Positions 51,820 to 63,600 of a DNA stretch of 64,000 nt are shown here, piece after piece. Source of the DNA: Psilocybe azurescens (lineage: Eukaryota; Basidiomycota; Agaricomycetes; Agaricales; Agrocybaceae); NCBI GenBank assembly GCA_023853785.1, contig JAJIRX010000783.1, positions 62,001 through 126,000 on the forward strand, written 5' to 3'. The position numbers were made by a program, and so were the translations under genes. Positions within the stretch are counted from its first letter, which is position 1. Each line of letters opens with the position of its first letter. The notes beneath the pieces were generated by a model. That model had not been told where the DNA came from. It did not search any database and worked only from the letters and a program-made list of their open reading frames with translations.

Positions 51820-54800
51820 ATGGACTACTGTCTCCCCTGCTTTGGCAAATCTAACGCCAAAGCGTCCGGCGAGCGCGAGCCCTTGCTCCCCAAGCACGTC
51901 CTACCCACCACCACCACCACTGAACCGACCGCCACACCGTCACTCGCCCGCGGCACCCCCTCGGATGTGGAGCGTCCTATCGTGGACAAAGTCGTCGATG
52001 TCCTCGTCGCGTTGAACGCTGGAAAGCTGCCTACGCAAGACCAGATATCGCATATCTTACAGGCTCTCTTGAAGTCCGAGCTACTCAGGGAGGATAAGGG
52101 GAAGATCATCGGTGGAAATGGGCCAACGAGCAAACAGGGACGGAAGGTGTTAGGTGACGTGAAAGGTCTCGTACAGGCTGCTTTACGCTTCGGCTTGGAG
52201 AAAAATGGTGCGAAATGTTCAACGTCTATCTTTATTACTTTTTACTTATGTAGTATAAGCCGATAACAAGCTACAGGAGTTGTATTTCCAGATTACTTCC
52301 ATGGAAGCACCCGTTGAAATCAACGCGAACCTGCCGGCTGCTGGCCAGACAGCTTTAGATGCCACTAAAAGCGGCGCGAGCGATCTCGAACGAGAAAGTA
52401 AGACTTACGTCTCGCCTTTCCGAACAACCTCAATAACGAGTTGCCAGTGCCCACCAAGGACCAACTCGCTTTCGACGCTGCCACATTTTTCAGCGCCGTG
52501 CGGACAATCGCCCAAATCTGGATCACATCACCCATATTCTGTCTCATTCTCAACGACCTATTTGCAATTGTGAGAGACATCATCGCACACGCGGCCGGGG
52601 ACGTTGGACGCGCTGCTCTCCAAGTCCAACACGCTGCCCAAGGCGTCGAAGAGAAAGCGCGGAGTGGGGATGACATCATCGGCCAGGACGCCGACGGCAA
52701 ACTAAAATTGGACAGTGAGGTAAAAGAAAAGGGAAAGGAAGCCACGAGCAACCTCAAATCTGCAGCGGGCGACCTCAAGAAGGAATGGGACGGCGTCAGC
52801 AACGATTTAGCGGACAAAACTAAGGAGAAAATCCTGGAAAGGGTGCAAGAGGCGAGCCTTTATTTTTCGCGCTGCATATTTTAACGATGAAATCTGACGT
52901 TGCAAAAACAAAATAAAAGGTACTTTCTCGAATACAAAAGGATCAGGCCTCGCGTTCAGCGATGCGGTCGATCCTCATCCTCGTGCGTAAATACGCCGAA
53001 AAGGTTTCCGTCACCTCCGAGGTCATTTCAGCAACGCTGGTAGAGGTCGCTACCGAGACGAAGGACGCACATAAGGAACAAGAACCACCAACTTATCCTC
53101 CTCAGCCTTACACACAACCGCAGACAACAAAACCTATACTCGACGTTACATCCGAAAATCTCCTTCGCGATCTCAAAGAAATGTCGCAGCGTCTGGCACG
53201 GGGCCACTCTTTAGATGGTCTTCTCTCAGCATTTGGTCGCGTCGTTCGAGATTTGAACGACGTACCCACTATTATTGCTGATGAGACGCACACAATTGCA
53301 GGTAACAAAGGCTCGTCATCGTCATCGACGCCGGAGCCTAAATCACCCTCGCCTCAACCTCTTGGAGTACCTCCCGCCTTCCCGGGGAAGAGCAAGAAGA
53401 ATAAGAAAGCGAGGAAGAAGCAGCGTGCTCTCCAGCAGGCATCGCCCACTGTCTCGCCTGCCATCTCACCGTCCCAATCCCAGGACGAACTTCTCGCTAC
53501 ACCGGTGGAAGAAGAACACAGCGCAGTTGCGAATCCTTTCCGCGTCTATTTGGGACGCGTGGGTGCTACCTCGACCAAGCGTTGGATGAACCCGGCTGGG
53601 CGATGTCGGGAGACGGCGCAAAAGCTCTCGAAAGCTTGTTCGACGATGGCGCGGAGTTGGTCAACGTCGTCGGGGAGTCTGTCATCAACGTCGCGGAGGA
53701 CGTGGCTACAGATACCGACTGCTCCAAGAGCGATATCTCCAAGTCCAAGCTCTCCTCCGAAGATCAAGCGAAAAGGCTGTTCAAGACCGACATTAAGGCC
53801 CTCAGCGACGAGGTTGAGGCGTATGTTTCTGCTCTGGAGAACGATAAGACGACGATGGGACTTGTGCGTGCGTTTGAGGCGTTCGCGGGAGATTTCTCGG
53901 GGCTTGTGTTCCAGGGTGCGAAGCAGAGTCGACCCAGCCTGATGCAGAGCATAGCTGGGATGCACGGCTGGACAGCGTGGATTGGATGGGCCATCCCGCG
54001 GCTGCTGCGCATACTCCCCACCGGTGCGGTTCCGATCCCGTCTATCGAGGCAAAAACGGATACGATGGAGGGCGCACTCCAGGCGTTGTTCGTGCAAGGC
54101 ATCGCGAAGGGGAGCCTCGACCGCGAGCCCGTGGGGGCGAGTTTAGTGCCGGACGAGGTGGTGCTGAAGAGGTGGACGGAGGTGAAGATCGATATGGCGG
54201 AGGACGACGAGAGCTCGCCTGGGACGACGCTGCACCCTGGTGTGCAGACGACTTCGAGGGTGAAGCTTCGCATGGACGGCGTCCGGGCGAGGGTCGAGGA
54301 GATGGGGTATTACTTCAAGTATAAAGGCGGTGTTGTGGGGTACGAGGATGAGGGCGTTATTAGCGTCGATGTTGGGATGGGTGCGCCGCATGCTGGGATT
54401 GGTGTGGACATTGAAGTCGAGATGGACAGCGATAACACGTCCGCTGCATACTTTGATGCTTCCGAATCGGCCAGCACGAAGTCGTTATATGCAACCTCCT
54501 CACCCACCTCCCCCGACAACGCTCCGCACGATGGCAGCAGCCGCCCTGACATTCCAGAGATTATTATCGATAGTCCCGACGACAAAACCGCGGAGGAGCC
54601 AGCGAACATTGACGTGCAGACGGTCGTCGCGCCTGTGGGCGCGGCCGTCGGGCATCAGCGCGATGCCATGCGCGATCATGGGGCGTATCGCCCTGCGGAG
54701 CCGCTCTTCCGCGTCGTGGACGTGTCGGTCGCGATTCGCGGGCTGCGCTTCAGGATCGACCAGAGCCGGCACTGGATTCTCAACAAGCTGTTCTTGCAGC

Positions 54801-55641
54801 CGCTTGCCGGGCCCGTGGTCGCGCGGCTCGTGAAGCAGGCTGTGGAGGAGAAGGTGCGGCAGGGGCTCGATGTGCTTGCGCTGGGTCTCGGCGAGGTGGT
54901 GAAGGATGCGAAGTTGAGGGGCGAGGCGAGGCGGGGGATAGGTTGAGAGAGAGAATCGCGCAGGGAGAGGGCATCGTGAGCAGGGACTCGGTCATGGCGG
55001 GCATGGGTCTGAGCAGACGCGAGATGGAGGAGGAGATCATGGAGGAGGACGGCGTTGCCGAGCTTTTAGGTGATTGGTGGAGTGCGGTTTTGCACACTGG
55101 TCCTACTGTTCTTGGACGCGTAGCCGCTGCTGGCACCGACGAACAAGATGGCACCGAACATGCGGAGACGAGGACGAGCACGGAGGCCACTGCGAAAGGG
55201 TTGATCTTCACGAGCACGACGTCCACGACGACGACGACGACTGAAGAGCCGCATGGTGTACCGGCCATGGTGTATCACCCCGCCACGAACTCGATGGAGA
55301 GGGTTGATATGACTATGAATAATATCGACAGCGCCTATGTCCCACCGCAGACCGAGCACGAGGAGGAAGAGACGGTTCAGGTTGCCATTGGAACTGGGGC
55401 CCAGCTGTTCCCGGGAAAGGCTGGTCCCTATGACGGCTCCAGTGGAGATAGGTCAGAGGAAGGCCAGGGATTGGTGCAGGGTATCAAAGATACTGCTCAT
55501 AAGGCAGTCGACACCGCTGTTCAAGGTGCACGTGAGGGCGTCGATGCGGTTCAACGCGCCGAGGAGAGATGGGACGACCAAAGTAAAAAAGAGCAAAGGA
55601 CGAAGACGAAGACGTGGAAGAGCAAGGCGTTTGACTTCTGA
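51820..55641 (+). CDS. HAM1-like (DUF5923 / TULIP-type) protein, two apparent frameshifts
   Basis: A large fungal protein with HAM1-like N- and C-terminal domains, thought from structure to belong to tubular lipid-binding proteins; its role is not established. It starts MDYCLPCFGKSNAKASGERE with the typical PLLP motif. Then DKVVDVLVALNAGKLPTQDQ, GRKVLGDVKGLVQAALRFGL, an intron, NKLQELYFQIT, TKDQLAFDAATFFSAVRTIA, DIIAHAAGDVGRAALQVQHA, an intron (52841-52918), SRIQKDQASRSAMRSILILV, RKYAEKVS, a Lys-rich low-complexity linker (near 53390), YLDQALDEPGWAMSGDGAKA, and the C-terminal domain ending SRHWILNKLFLQPLAGPVVA, RLVKQAVEEKVRQGLDVLAL. A Ser/Thr-rich tail follows, with amphipathic KDTAHKAVDTAVQGAREGV. 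Frame breaks: one base missing around 53552-53563, and at the G run 54933-54937, where one more G joins GEARRG to DRLRERIAQGEGI. GC-richer than its neighbours. Confidence 0.82.
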
Positions 55642-56212
55642 AGTCGTCAGGCTTCAGCGCCCCTGTTTGATTCCTTCTTGGACGATAGCTCTCCATGTTT
55701 GCTTGAAGGAGAATTATTTTCTTTCTTGATCGATCGAGTTTGGGTGGTTTATGTATGTTCGTATTTCATTTTCTATCTATTTGTTCGGCAGTCGGTGGAG
55801 TTGTTGGGTGTGCTCATGGACTTTTGAGTGGATAGGCGGCAGGGTATGTAGTTGAATTATCACTATTAGGATCGTACTATCTTAGTTCAGCTTGAATTAA
55901 TTAATGCATGGTTTCTTGAAGAGCATATATGGGATCGCTCGCTCACTCGGGGTCAAGTCAAGAAGGTAAGAACATCTTGAACTGATCAGGCGAGTTCGAT
56001 GTACAACCACGAATATTCAATAGCGTAGTCCCAGTGACCTATCCGGGATTGCGATGAGTCTCAGTGCCCGCAGGTGAATTGTCTGTATCATTCTTTATGT
56101 CTCCAAAGTTACGTGCGGGGTTAGACATATTTTTTGAAGCTGCATACTCTAGGGCGAGAGGACGAATACGATGAGGAATAATCAATTGATCATTGCAGCA
56201 GACTCTGAAATT
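55642..56212. other. 3' flank of the HAM1-like gene
   Basis: No gene. T-rich 3' flank up to the edge of the duplicated arm. Confidence 0.5.
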
Positions 56213-56684
56213 AGTCAGCGATCATTGATCATTGATGGCTTGGTACATTTCATCTGTGCCTAGGGGTTTAATTTTAGATCAACGACATGAAATCGAACGT
56301 ATTTCCGTAGAAAAGTATGTTGATACATCCATGAGAGGCGTAGAAAGCTGAAAAAAATAGTATTTGTATATAGTCATATACTGGATATGTATTGAAAATA
56401 GTACAAGGGAGAAGTGATGGAAAGCAGTCAGAAAGTCGGACTCGAGTCTTTAAGGAATGCGGCGGACACTGATACAAAAGAAATGTTCGAGATAGATAGC
56501 AGTACAGATGCAGTAAGAGAGGTTATACGTATGAATAGAAATGAAGTTAGTGATTGGAGTAAAAAAATCAAAGAGAAGTAATTGTTCTTATAAGATCTAA
56601 CCAAAAGCATCAGTAATCAGAAGGAAGAAATACAAGAAACACGAACACTTAAATTCATACGAGATAGAAACAATATACCCTTCA

Positions 56685-57761
56685 TTACAGATGGTACATG
56701 GACCCAAGATACGGTGTCTCCTCCAAATTCCGTCGGAATGGGTTCCGTGGCCGCTGTGGCACTTGAGGAACCTGATCAGTTATTGGGAGCCTGGGAGTTG
56801 GCATCGACAGCATAACACCACTCCCGAATACGCCGTCGGATTGGAGCTGTATGGCAGGAGACACCGCCGATGAGGACTCACTACTAGTGAAAGGCGAATT
56901 CGATGTTGCCGAGAAAGGCTGCAGTGAAAAGTTGGTAAAGGCTGAGAAATCAGGGTCCACGGGACCCTGCTGTTGATTGTAGACGTGAAGATTAAAAAGA
57001 TCTTCTTCGTTGATTAGATACGACCTGGAACCTAGATACTCCAAGACGTTGACATTCAATAATGCATCGTCTGGACGGATGAAGGTATCCTTATTCATGG
57101 ACGAAGCCATTCCACCCACGTGTGGCTATATGAAAAGACACGATGAGCAACCACAGAATACGCAGCCGCTACGCCAGACACACCTGCTGCATGGAAAATG
57201 CCGATGCCTCAGGAACCTGTAGCTGCTCAATAGCCACTGGCCAGGTACTGGGTATATTGAACTCCGCTCTAGCCAACGGCGTATTCTACGACGAGGCATT
57301 AGCCAAATTCTGTGGCATAATTGTTAAAAACAAAGTCACCTCAGGAGTGTCTCCCTTCTCAACATCCCCTCGCCTGTTCTTTCTCTTTTTTTCTTCCGTT
57401 TCGTAATGTCCGTGTGTGGCTGAACACCCTCCTTAGCCTTAGTCCGTGGACAAAACATATAATGCGGGTAGATCCGCTTGTGTTCCTTTGCGAGCTCATC
57501 CGCCAACTGATCAAAGTAGGCCCTCACTTCTTCAGGGATGTTCTGCCACAACACCGAGATCTCCCCAGAAATTTGGTTCTGGTTAATGGCTCGGCTACTT
57601 AAGCCTTCCTCCTGCTCCTTGAATTTGCGCAGCTTCGTTTGCCACGTTCGAAAGAGCAGGAATGAATTGGTTGGTCGCTTGATGCGACCTCCCGCCACAA
57701 CGGGCTGGTATGCCTCGACAAGGCGACAGACTGGGAAAATCCCATCAAAATAGTCGAACAT
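56685..57761 (-). CDS. HMG-box transcription regulator, copy 2 (inverted paralogue)
   Basis: Starts MFDYFDGIFPVCRLVEAYQP; HMG box GRIKRPTNSFLLFRTWQTKL, NQNQISGEISVLWQNIPEEV, RAYFDQLADELAKEHKRIYP, HYMFCPRTK, then a basic stretch. At the run of seven T on the plus strand (57386-57392) one more base would continue KRKKKRKNRRGDVEKGDTPE, in line with copy 1. An intron then leads to NTPLARAEFNIPSTWPVAIE and FSMQQ, another intron, and the last exon GGMASSMNKDTFIRPDDALL ending LGSMYHL. The box differs from copy 1 at about a dozen positions, while the C-terminal half has diverged strongly and is shorter, keeping only SSESSSAVSPA and PQRPRNPFRRN-type blocks. Both genes keep the same intron positions. 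Confidence 0.83.
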
Positions 57762-57924
57762 TTTTGACAAAAAAGAGGGAAATTGAAGATGCGGGTAATT
57801 GGAATGTGGGGAGTGAGCGCAAAGTTGAACATGAGCGGCCTTTCGATGACATTCTTTCGTTTTAAGTTCTCACGATTTACTCAGTGGGCCAGAATCATAA
57901 AACAATGGACACTGTTCTGTGCCA

Positions 57925-57929
57925 CCAAT
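57925..57929 (+). promoter_or_regulatory. CCAAT box upstream of HMG gene 2
   Basis: CCAAT in GCCACCAATCAAAAAGG, about 165 bp upstream of the ATG at 57761; conserved with copy 1. Confidence 0.45.
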
Positions 57930-58011
57930 CAAAAAGGGACAGTATCATTTAAATGACTCAAAATAAATTCCAGCCAACGTCCGAGACGACGTTTGCGAGA
58001 TACAACCTTGC

Positions 58012-58047
58012 CCGACGCGACGCGTCAACGCGTTCCAGGCGCGTCCG
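58012..58047 (-). promoter_or_regulatory. CGCGTC-rich block upstream of HMG gene 2
   Basis: Contains GACGCGACGCGTC, AACGCGTT and GGCGCGTCC. It begins about 251 bp from the ATG, as in the other arm, but is shorter by one repeat unit. Confidence 0.5.
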
Positions 58048-58261
58048 AATGTGAAGCACCAATGGACTTGACCTGACAGTTGCCATATCACAAAAACTTC
58101 AGGCTATCCACGACGTTCTATGGCCTTTGTGTACAAAATGCATTGGCCATGGTGTCCGTGGCACCTCACACATACTAGGCTCAGTGGCCGCTAAATTGCC
58201 TCTAACTGTTATATTTAGATATTCCCATGCATTGGTTCCCACGCCCCAATGGCGTTTAGGT

Positions 58262-58891
58262 GTCAGAGTTCAGCGGTCAGTGACAATAAACATGGGATGC
58301 ATACCCTCCGACGACACGAAAGATTGTCGGGGTCTCAGGCCGGCATATTCAACACTGAGAATTGGTCCCCAGTTAACCTTATAGTTCAGCTTTAACATTC
58401 ATCGCTAACATTGCCAGGTCGTCTCAGTCATGTTCCATATGGGTCCATGCACCTCGCTCACATTTACACACGTGTTTTGAGTGCAGGCTGCCCGTACCCG
58501 CAAACAGGGCTTCCTGGTTTTTAACTTGATATATTGCTGGATACGAGTGAGTAAACCACTCAATCCATTGCAGCTTGCGCAAGCAACCTTTGTCATTTCT
58601 GTTGCCTGGCCTACCAGAGCAGCTACTTCGAGCAACATAGTCCTCACGGGTCGGCCTGAGTCAAGGGCCTCCCATCTGAAATGCAAACCTATGAACGTCT
58701 CATGATGCTATATAAATCATGAGCCACAAGGTGTGGGTGAGATCATAATATTCGTGATGTTAGATCTGCCTACATCTATGGTAAGCCACTTCAAAAGATT
58801 TGTACATTCATTAATGCTTTTATCTTTGCGTTTCTTCTATTAGGATTTTAGAGCAAAGAGTATTTTGACTGCATGCTACCATCAACACATG
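58262..58891. other. Spacer between the HMG arm and the MFS gene
   Basis: No recognised gene. A 93-codon minus frame (58405-58686) is unidentified. Confidence 0.45.
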
Positions 58892-61353
58892 CTAAAACGT
58901 GAAAATATAGTTAGGCGCAATGGCACTCACCCGCAATGCTGATCCTTTCCATTGCAACAGTGGAACAAATAACAAGAACAAACCAGCGACGATTCTACAA
59001 CGTACGTTGAATATCATGAACTACTTCCGTTGTGAAGAAATAAGGCCACTTACGCAGCCTCACAACCAAGGGTCTGGATGGCACCATGCTTCAAGGCCCA
59101 AGGAACCTGGAAATAAGCAACACTAAACCCTAGATCGTATATCAGTAAAAGAGAATATAGCAAAGTCATCAACGATTCGTGACATACCACCGAGTGTCCG
59201 TGCAATATTTATCAATGCACTAATTTCTCCCTGTAGTTCTGTGAGCTCGATTACTTTATCTTGGAGAAGGAGCGTTGCCACCTGGTGTTTTGGAAAGGCG
59301 TCGTTGCAGTACGCGTAGATAGCCACAGTGTTAATCATGACAGCAAATTCCGCAATACCCCATCCCATAATCAACGCTCCGACGCTCAAGTGCTTTTCCA
59401 ATGATGCCCCGAGGGTGACAAACCCGCAGATGTACAATGGAATAGCAATGTAGCATGCCCTTTTCAAATGTAATAATCACGGTGAGATAGAAGGAGATTA
59501 CAAAAGCGGATTACTATACATACCATAGGCGACTCTCGGCTTCGAAAACACCGTTATTGCGTCTAATACTGACATTCATAATGAAATCATTGGCGTATCG
59601 CCCGGCCACCTCACCAAGAAGGACGCCTACCTGTAGAAAATATAGCAATTAATGGCGTGGACCTTGTTTGAGTCTTGAGGCTCTTACAATAGGCGTTGCG
59701 TATGATGCACCAATAGCAAGCTGATCAAAGCCATAGCCAAACGGAAGAGGGGTTCCGAGGAAAACGACGTTTGTAACCTAATTGTCCATGGGTTTGTTGG
59801 AACTATATGCGGCGCTTACTATACGTACGTTGATGCCAATACTAAATCCAAATAGCATAGCCTGTCGAGGCATAATTAAGTGACCGAAAATATAATTCAC
59901 TTCAGTCAAGAGAAAGTGCGCACCTCGAAAATCAATGCCATCAGCAAATGGGGTCTCCACACGATACGAAAAGGGCTCATAACAGAGTCGTGCCACGAGA
60001 CACGGAATTTTTGCATCTTCAGTCCAGTAATACCTACGAGGTCTTCAAATCTCCTGCGGAGACCTGTTGTAGTAGGGACCGGAATAGGTTTTACTGTACG
60101 ATCGTACATTCTGTAGCTTATTGGTGACTAATTCCCCAATTCGAGTTGACGAAAAGACGTACGTTTCTTCCATGAACAAAATTATCAGAAGAACCACAAT
60201 TGCCGAGTATATTGAACCGATCCCGTATGACCATCTCCAGGAGGTTTGAGATACGAGCATACCGAAGGCAAACGCAGCCAAAAGGAGAGACCAGGAAGCC
60301 CATTGTCCATATGTTGAGCTTCCTGGCTTGGAGGTGGAAGGGATAAAGATCCGTCACACAATAGAGACCCTGTATGACCCTAATCAAGACTATTTTTAAC
60401 GCGATGAGATATATGACGCACCGTTGCCTGAGGGGCAGTTCTAATATAAGATTTATTAACGAGAAGTGACCCCATCGATTATGAAAATGATATAGTTACG
60501 CAAAGAAACCGTTCAAGCACCGCATAGCTTCGATTTTGTTAGCAATGGGCATTGCTATGATAAATAAAAGAGACGTACCGGCAAATGTTTTGAGATTGGG
60601 GGCGAATGTACATCCCACACAGAAGCCTAAAGCCAAAACCTGTCGATAGCAATTCAATATGCAATCGAAGAGAAGGCATAACATAGCTCGTTCACCTGTG
60701 ACCAAAAAGAACGGGGAGTCGGCCAAGACGCCGTACTAGCATGACAGCAAATATACCACCCCATCCTAGAGGAGATGGGTCATCCTTCAGATCATACGCA
60801 ATTCCATTAAATGCAACGTAACTTACCAATGAGGAAGATACTCCAGCTTTACACGATATTCCGAGTGATTTTTTGTCTTAATTGAAAAGCAGATATGGTA
60901 CGCACTTCTGTGTGAGATTGTTGATGACTCCTGGTGTGGTGTCGTATTGCTTTGCTAAAGCAAAGATACACGCAATACCAATGCCCGAGTCAAAATCAGG
61001 GACGATGGCCGCAAGTGTTACGATAAGGAGCAAAGCATTCTTCCGCCGATCACTCCAATTTTGCGGGTCAAGATCAGAGTCCGTGGGCTGAGGCCAGAGA
61101 ACCTTGGTTCCATCAGACGATAGCTTCAATTTTGATGCAACTTCTTCTCCAAGTTCGATCTTTGCTTCCCTGCAGAAACGTTAAAAACAGGCAACGCCGA
61201 GTGGAAAGAAGCGTACGCAGGGTCTATGATCAAGCGCCCGGCCCGTTGCTCGTGAAAAGAAAAGAGATCGACTTCAGACCCGAATTCATGACCCTTTCTG
61301 GTACTGCTGACGGAGTCAAGGGTAGATTTCTCGTTAACCTTTTCCAAAGACAT
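58892..61353 (-). CDS. MFS transporter (DHA1-like)
   Basis: A 12-helix proton-driven transporter of the plasma or vacuolar membrane; substrate unknown. It starts MSLEKVNEKSTLDSVSSTRK. A cytosolic N-terminus with the usual LDPQNWSDRRKNALLLIVTL leads to helix 1, then SGIGIACIFALAKQYDTTPG, VLALGFCVGCTFAPNLKTFA, MRCLNGFFA, GLYCVTDLYPFHLQARKLNI, AAFAFGMLVSQTSWRWSYGI, AIVVLLIILFMEET followed after an intron by MYDRTVKPIPVP (the family's EETMYDR turn), a central loop, FRIVWRPHLLMALIFEAMLF, TNVVFLGTPLPFGYGFDQLA, a segment with GVLLGEVAGRYANDFIM, CYIAIPLYICGFVTLGASLE, INTVAIYAYCNDAFPKHQ, ALINIARTLGG, AYFQVPWALKHGAIQTLGC and VAGLFLLFVPLLQWKGSALR. About a dozen introns join in phase. The last few residues after SALR (VSAIAPNYIFTF) may instead be spliced away. 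Confidence 0.88.
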
Positions 61354-62399
61354 TAGGGATATGGGGCGTAAGGAGAGAACGGTCTTAGAATATGTGTGCG
61401 ACCTAAATACAAGATTTTTAAGGGGGATAAATTTTTCTATCGTGGAAATGCTCTCAGGAGGGTATCAAATGTCACAGAAGACGGACCAGGTGTCTTTGTG
61501 GTTTATCAACTAGCCCTGATATCATGGTGGTGTACAAGCTTGTGGGATAGCGAAGGCGTACAGCTATAAATAGACTTTCTCATGCTCGTGAGAGTTTGAT
61601 TCCAATTCGTCCTGGGCCTTTCGATTTGAGCACTAATGGATATCTCGTTGAGGTATATAATACATTATATTTTGCTGTTTGGGTTAATTCTGAACATTAT
61701 TCAAGAAATACCACCAAGACCAAAAGGACGCCATATCGAAGAATCAAAGATGCCCTTATCATGATATCATTTACATAGATGGGAGTTCTACTTTCAGGGA
61801 CGCTACTTTGTGTACGTTTGCCTGAAGGGGATGGTTTTGAATTGTATTCTGGGTATGTGTGTCCGCCATGCGGTGAGAATAAGCAAGAATTCGAGGAGCA
61901 GCTTTTTGGACTCTTCGGGCGATACTGCCGATGTGGCTGCCGAGCGCTCCGTTGGCTCAATTGATATATTTAAGTTGTAGGTCCAAATTTGGGTCGAGTC
62001 CTTCCATATGATTCGGTCATGAACGGCGGAGTACCAGAACTTATGCTAGTCTACAGCAATATTTTGGGTCATTGAGGACAAGTACACTAGTACGGTAGCA
62101 TGTTTTCCCTCATTAAATTACAGCGTTCTTTCTATAGTGCTCATCGTTACTGAACCATTTTTTATTGACAGCCTTGGCCCCCTTCTCATAGGGGCTTTTA
62201 TTAACTCAATTCTGTATGGAGTGACTCATTTCACGGAGAATTGGCATGCAGCATAGACTAACTTTGTTCTCCGTGCGATTTAATGTCTAGGTTTGTGCCA
62301 TTCAGGTGCGCCATGATTCTGTGCGTCGACAACGAGCAGCTCAAGTTCTTGATGCTTGCGGTGTAGTGCTTTATGTACTATAGGACGTACAAGAGGTAG
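61354..62399. other. Intergenic, no gene recognised
   Basis: Contains the MFS promoter. Overlapping frames at 61697-61964 on both strands show no known motif. Confidence 0.5.
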
Positions 62400-63600
62400 A
62401 CCTGTCTTTGTTATCACTTCTATCTATAAATCTAACATGATTTATAGGGATCATCAATGAATTCGTTACTTTGTAGATATCATCCAAAGACGCATGACTA
62501 TGTCAAACTGACTGCTCCAACAGGCTTGTATCTGTTTATTATAGAAACTTGCAATACAGCACTTGACATAGGATCAATCTTTGAGCCACTGGTGCTCAAT
62601 TTTGGTGAGGCTCGCATAGGGTTTAATTTATATATTGCTCATTCAAATGCTACCAGATGACCCAATTGCTTACACCAAAGTGCCTACCAGTAAGCAAAGT
62701 CTCCTTGACCCTCTCCTTGGTGTAAAATCATCAAAATTCTTGATATCTGAAAGTAATGATACCTGGTAAGCGAGCGTCTCTACAGTCGTCCTACATACGC
62801 TAAGAATTCGTAATATCATAGAAGTCTTCATGACTGTGAGTACCGAAGACCCTACCATCACCATGTTCTGATGCCGGCGGCCCAGGTTCTACTCTCTACT
62901 CCCATACAATTATTTCAGTACGTTGCTTTGAAGACTCCATTACGCATACGGCTTAAGCGCCGGTGCGAGAAATTAAAGTGGGAATCTGATGTCTTTTTTC
63001 TCGCAGTCGGGGGTGCAGCAGTCTCTGTTCTGACGAACTTTATACGCGAACGAGCCAAGCTGACTAGAGTGGAGCCTGCGCTTATCATGTGGTTGGGTAG
63101 CCCGGCTATTGCAGATGTTCTTATAACGCTGTCTTTGTCCTTGTCTCTGGGATGGTGCCCATTTCATATTCGTAGAGGGAAAAATGGATAATCGACTACC
63201 TATACACAGTTTAAATGTATAACTGGAATCAAAGCGACCGACGACCGAATAACGAGGATCATTATATGTATGTTTCCTCTATCCTACCTTTTGACTATCG
63301 CAATTGACACGCTTCGAAACGTATTCCAGTCACCATATAAACAGGAATCATAACCACCATTTTCGCTCTTGCAGATTTCATTGTGTTTCTCACCCTTCCA
63401 GTACGCTTGGTTCAGTTCTCCGAAGTGTATCTACCTCTATTTAAAGTACTTTCCCTCCAATCCACCAACATAAACTTTGTGTTTGACTATACACTGTGCA
63501 AACTCTACACCAACTCGCTGCTGTCTACGTGGTGTCAACATGACCATCATCTAGCCGCATATGTACTGTCTCTGATTGTTAGTCTCATTCATTCAGTTTA
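62400..63600 (+). pseudogene. DUF6534-type membrane protein, decayed
   Basis: Third family member. Recognisable pieces: MYYRTYKR (near 62370, preceded by a stop), HDYVKLTAPTGLYLFIIETC (62495), TALDIGSIFEPLVLNFGE, GGAAVSVLTNFIRERAKL, VEPALIMWLGSPAIADVLIT (63080), TDDRITRII, then T-I-stop-T-G-I-I-T-T-I-F-A-L-A-D-F, and FVFDYTLCKLYTNSLLST (63478). The stop at 63338-63340 replaces the Gln usual in this position (CAA to TAA). The early part lacks a proper start and first helix. Unlike the other two copies, several faults are not homopolymer shifts, so it is probably a true pseudogene. Confidence 0.7.

Larger units (their letters stand above)
56213..58261 (-). repeat. Right arm of the 2.1-kb inverted duplication
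   Basis: Reverse-complement counterpart of 45944-48121, including the HMG gene, its promoter blocks and about 470 bp of 3' flank. The two arms point towards each other, and the loop between them is about 8.1 kb. Confidence 0.9.

Noticed and set aside
54143..54833. Overlapping long frames within the HAM1-like gene
   Set aside because: They arise from the high GC content; the conserved protein lies in the plus frame starting before 53582.
40190..57761. Mating-type locus based on MATA-like HMG boxes
   Set aside because: Basidiomycete mating loci are built from homeodomain pairs and pheromone/receptor genes, none of which is present; HMG-box genes alone do not support it.
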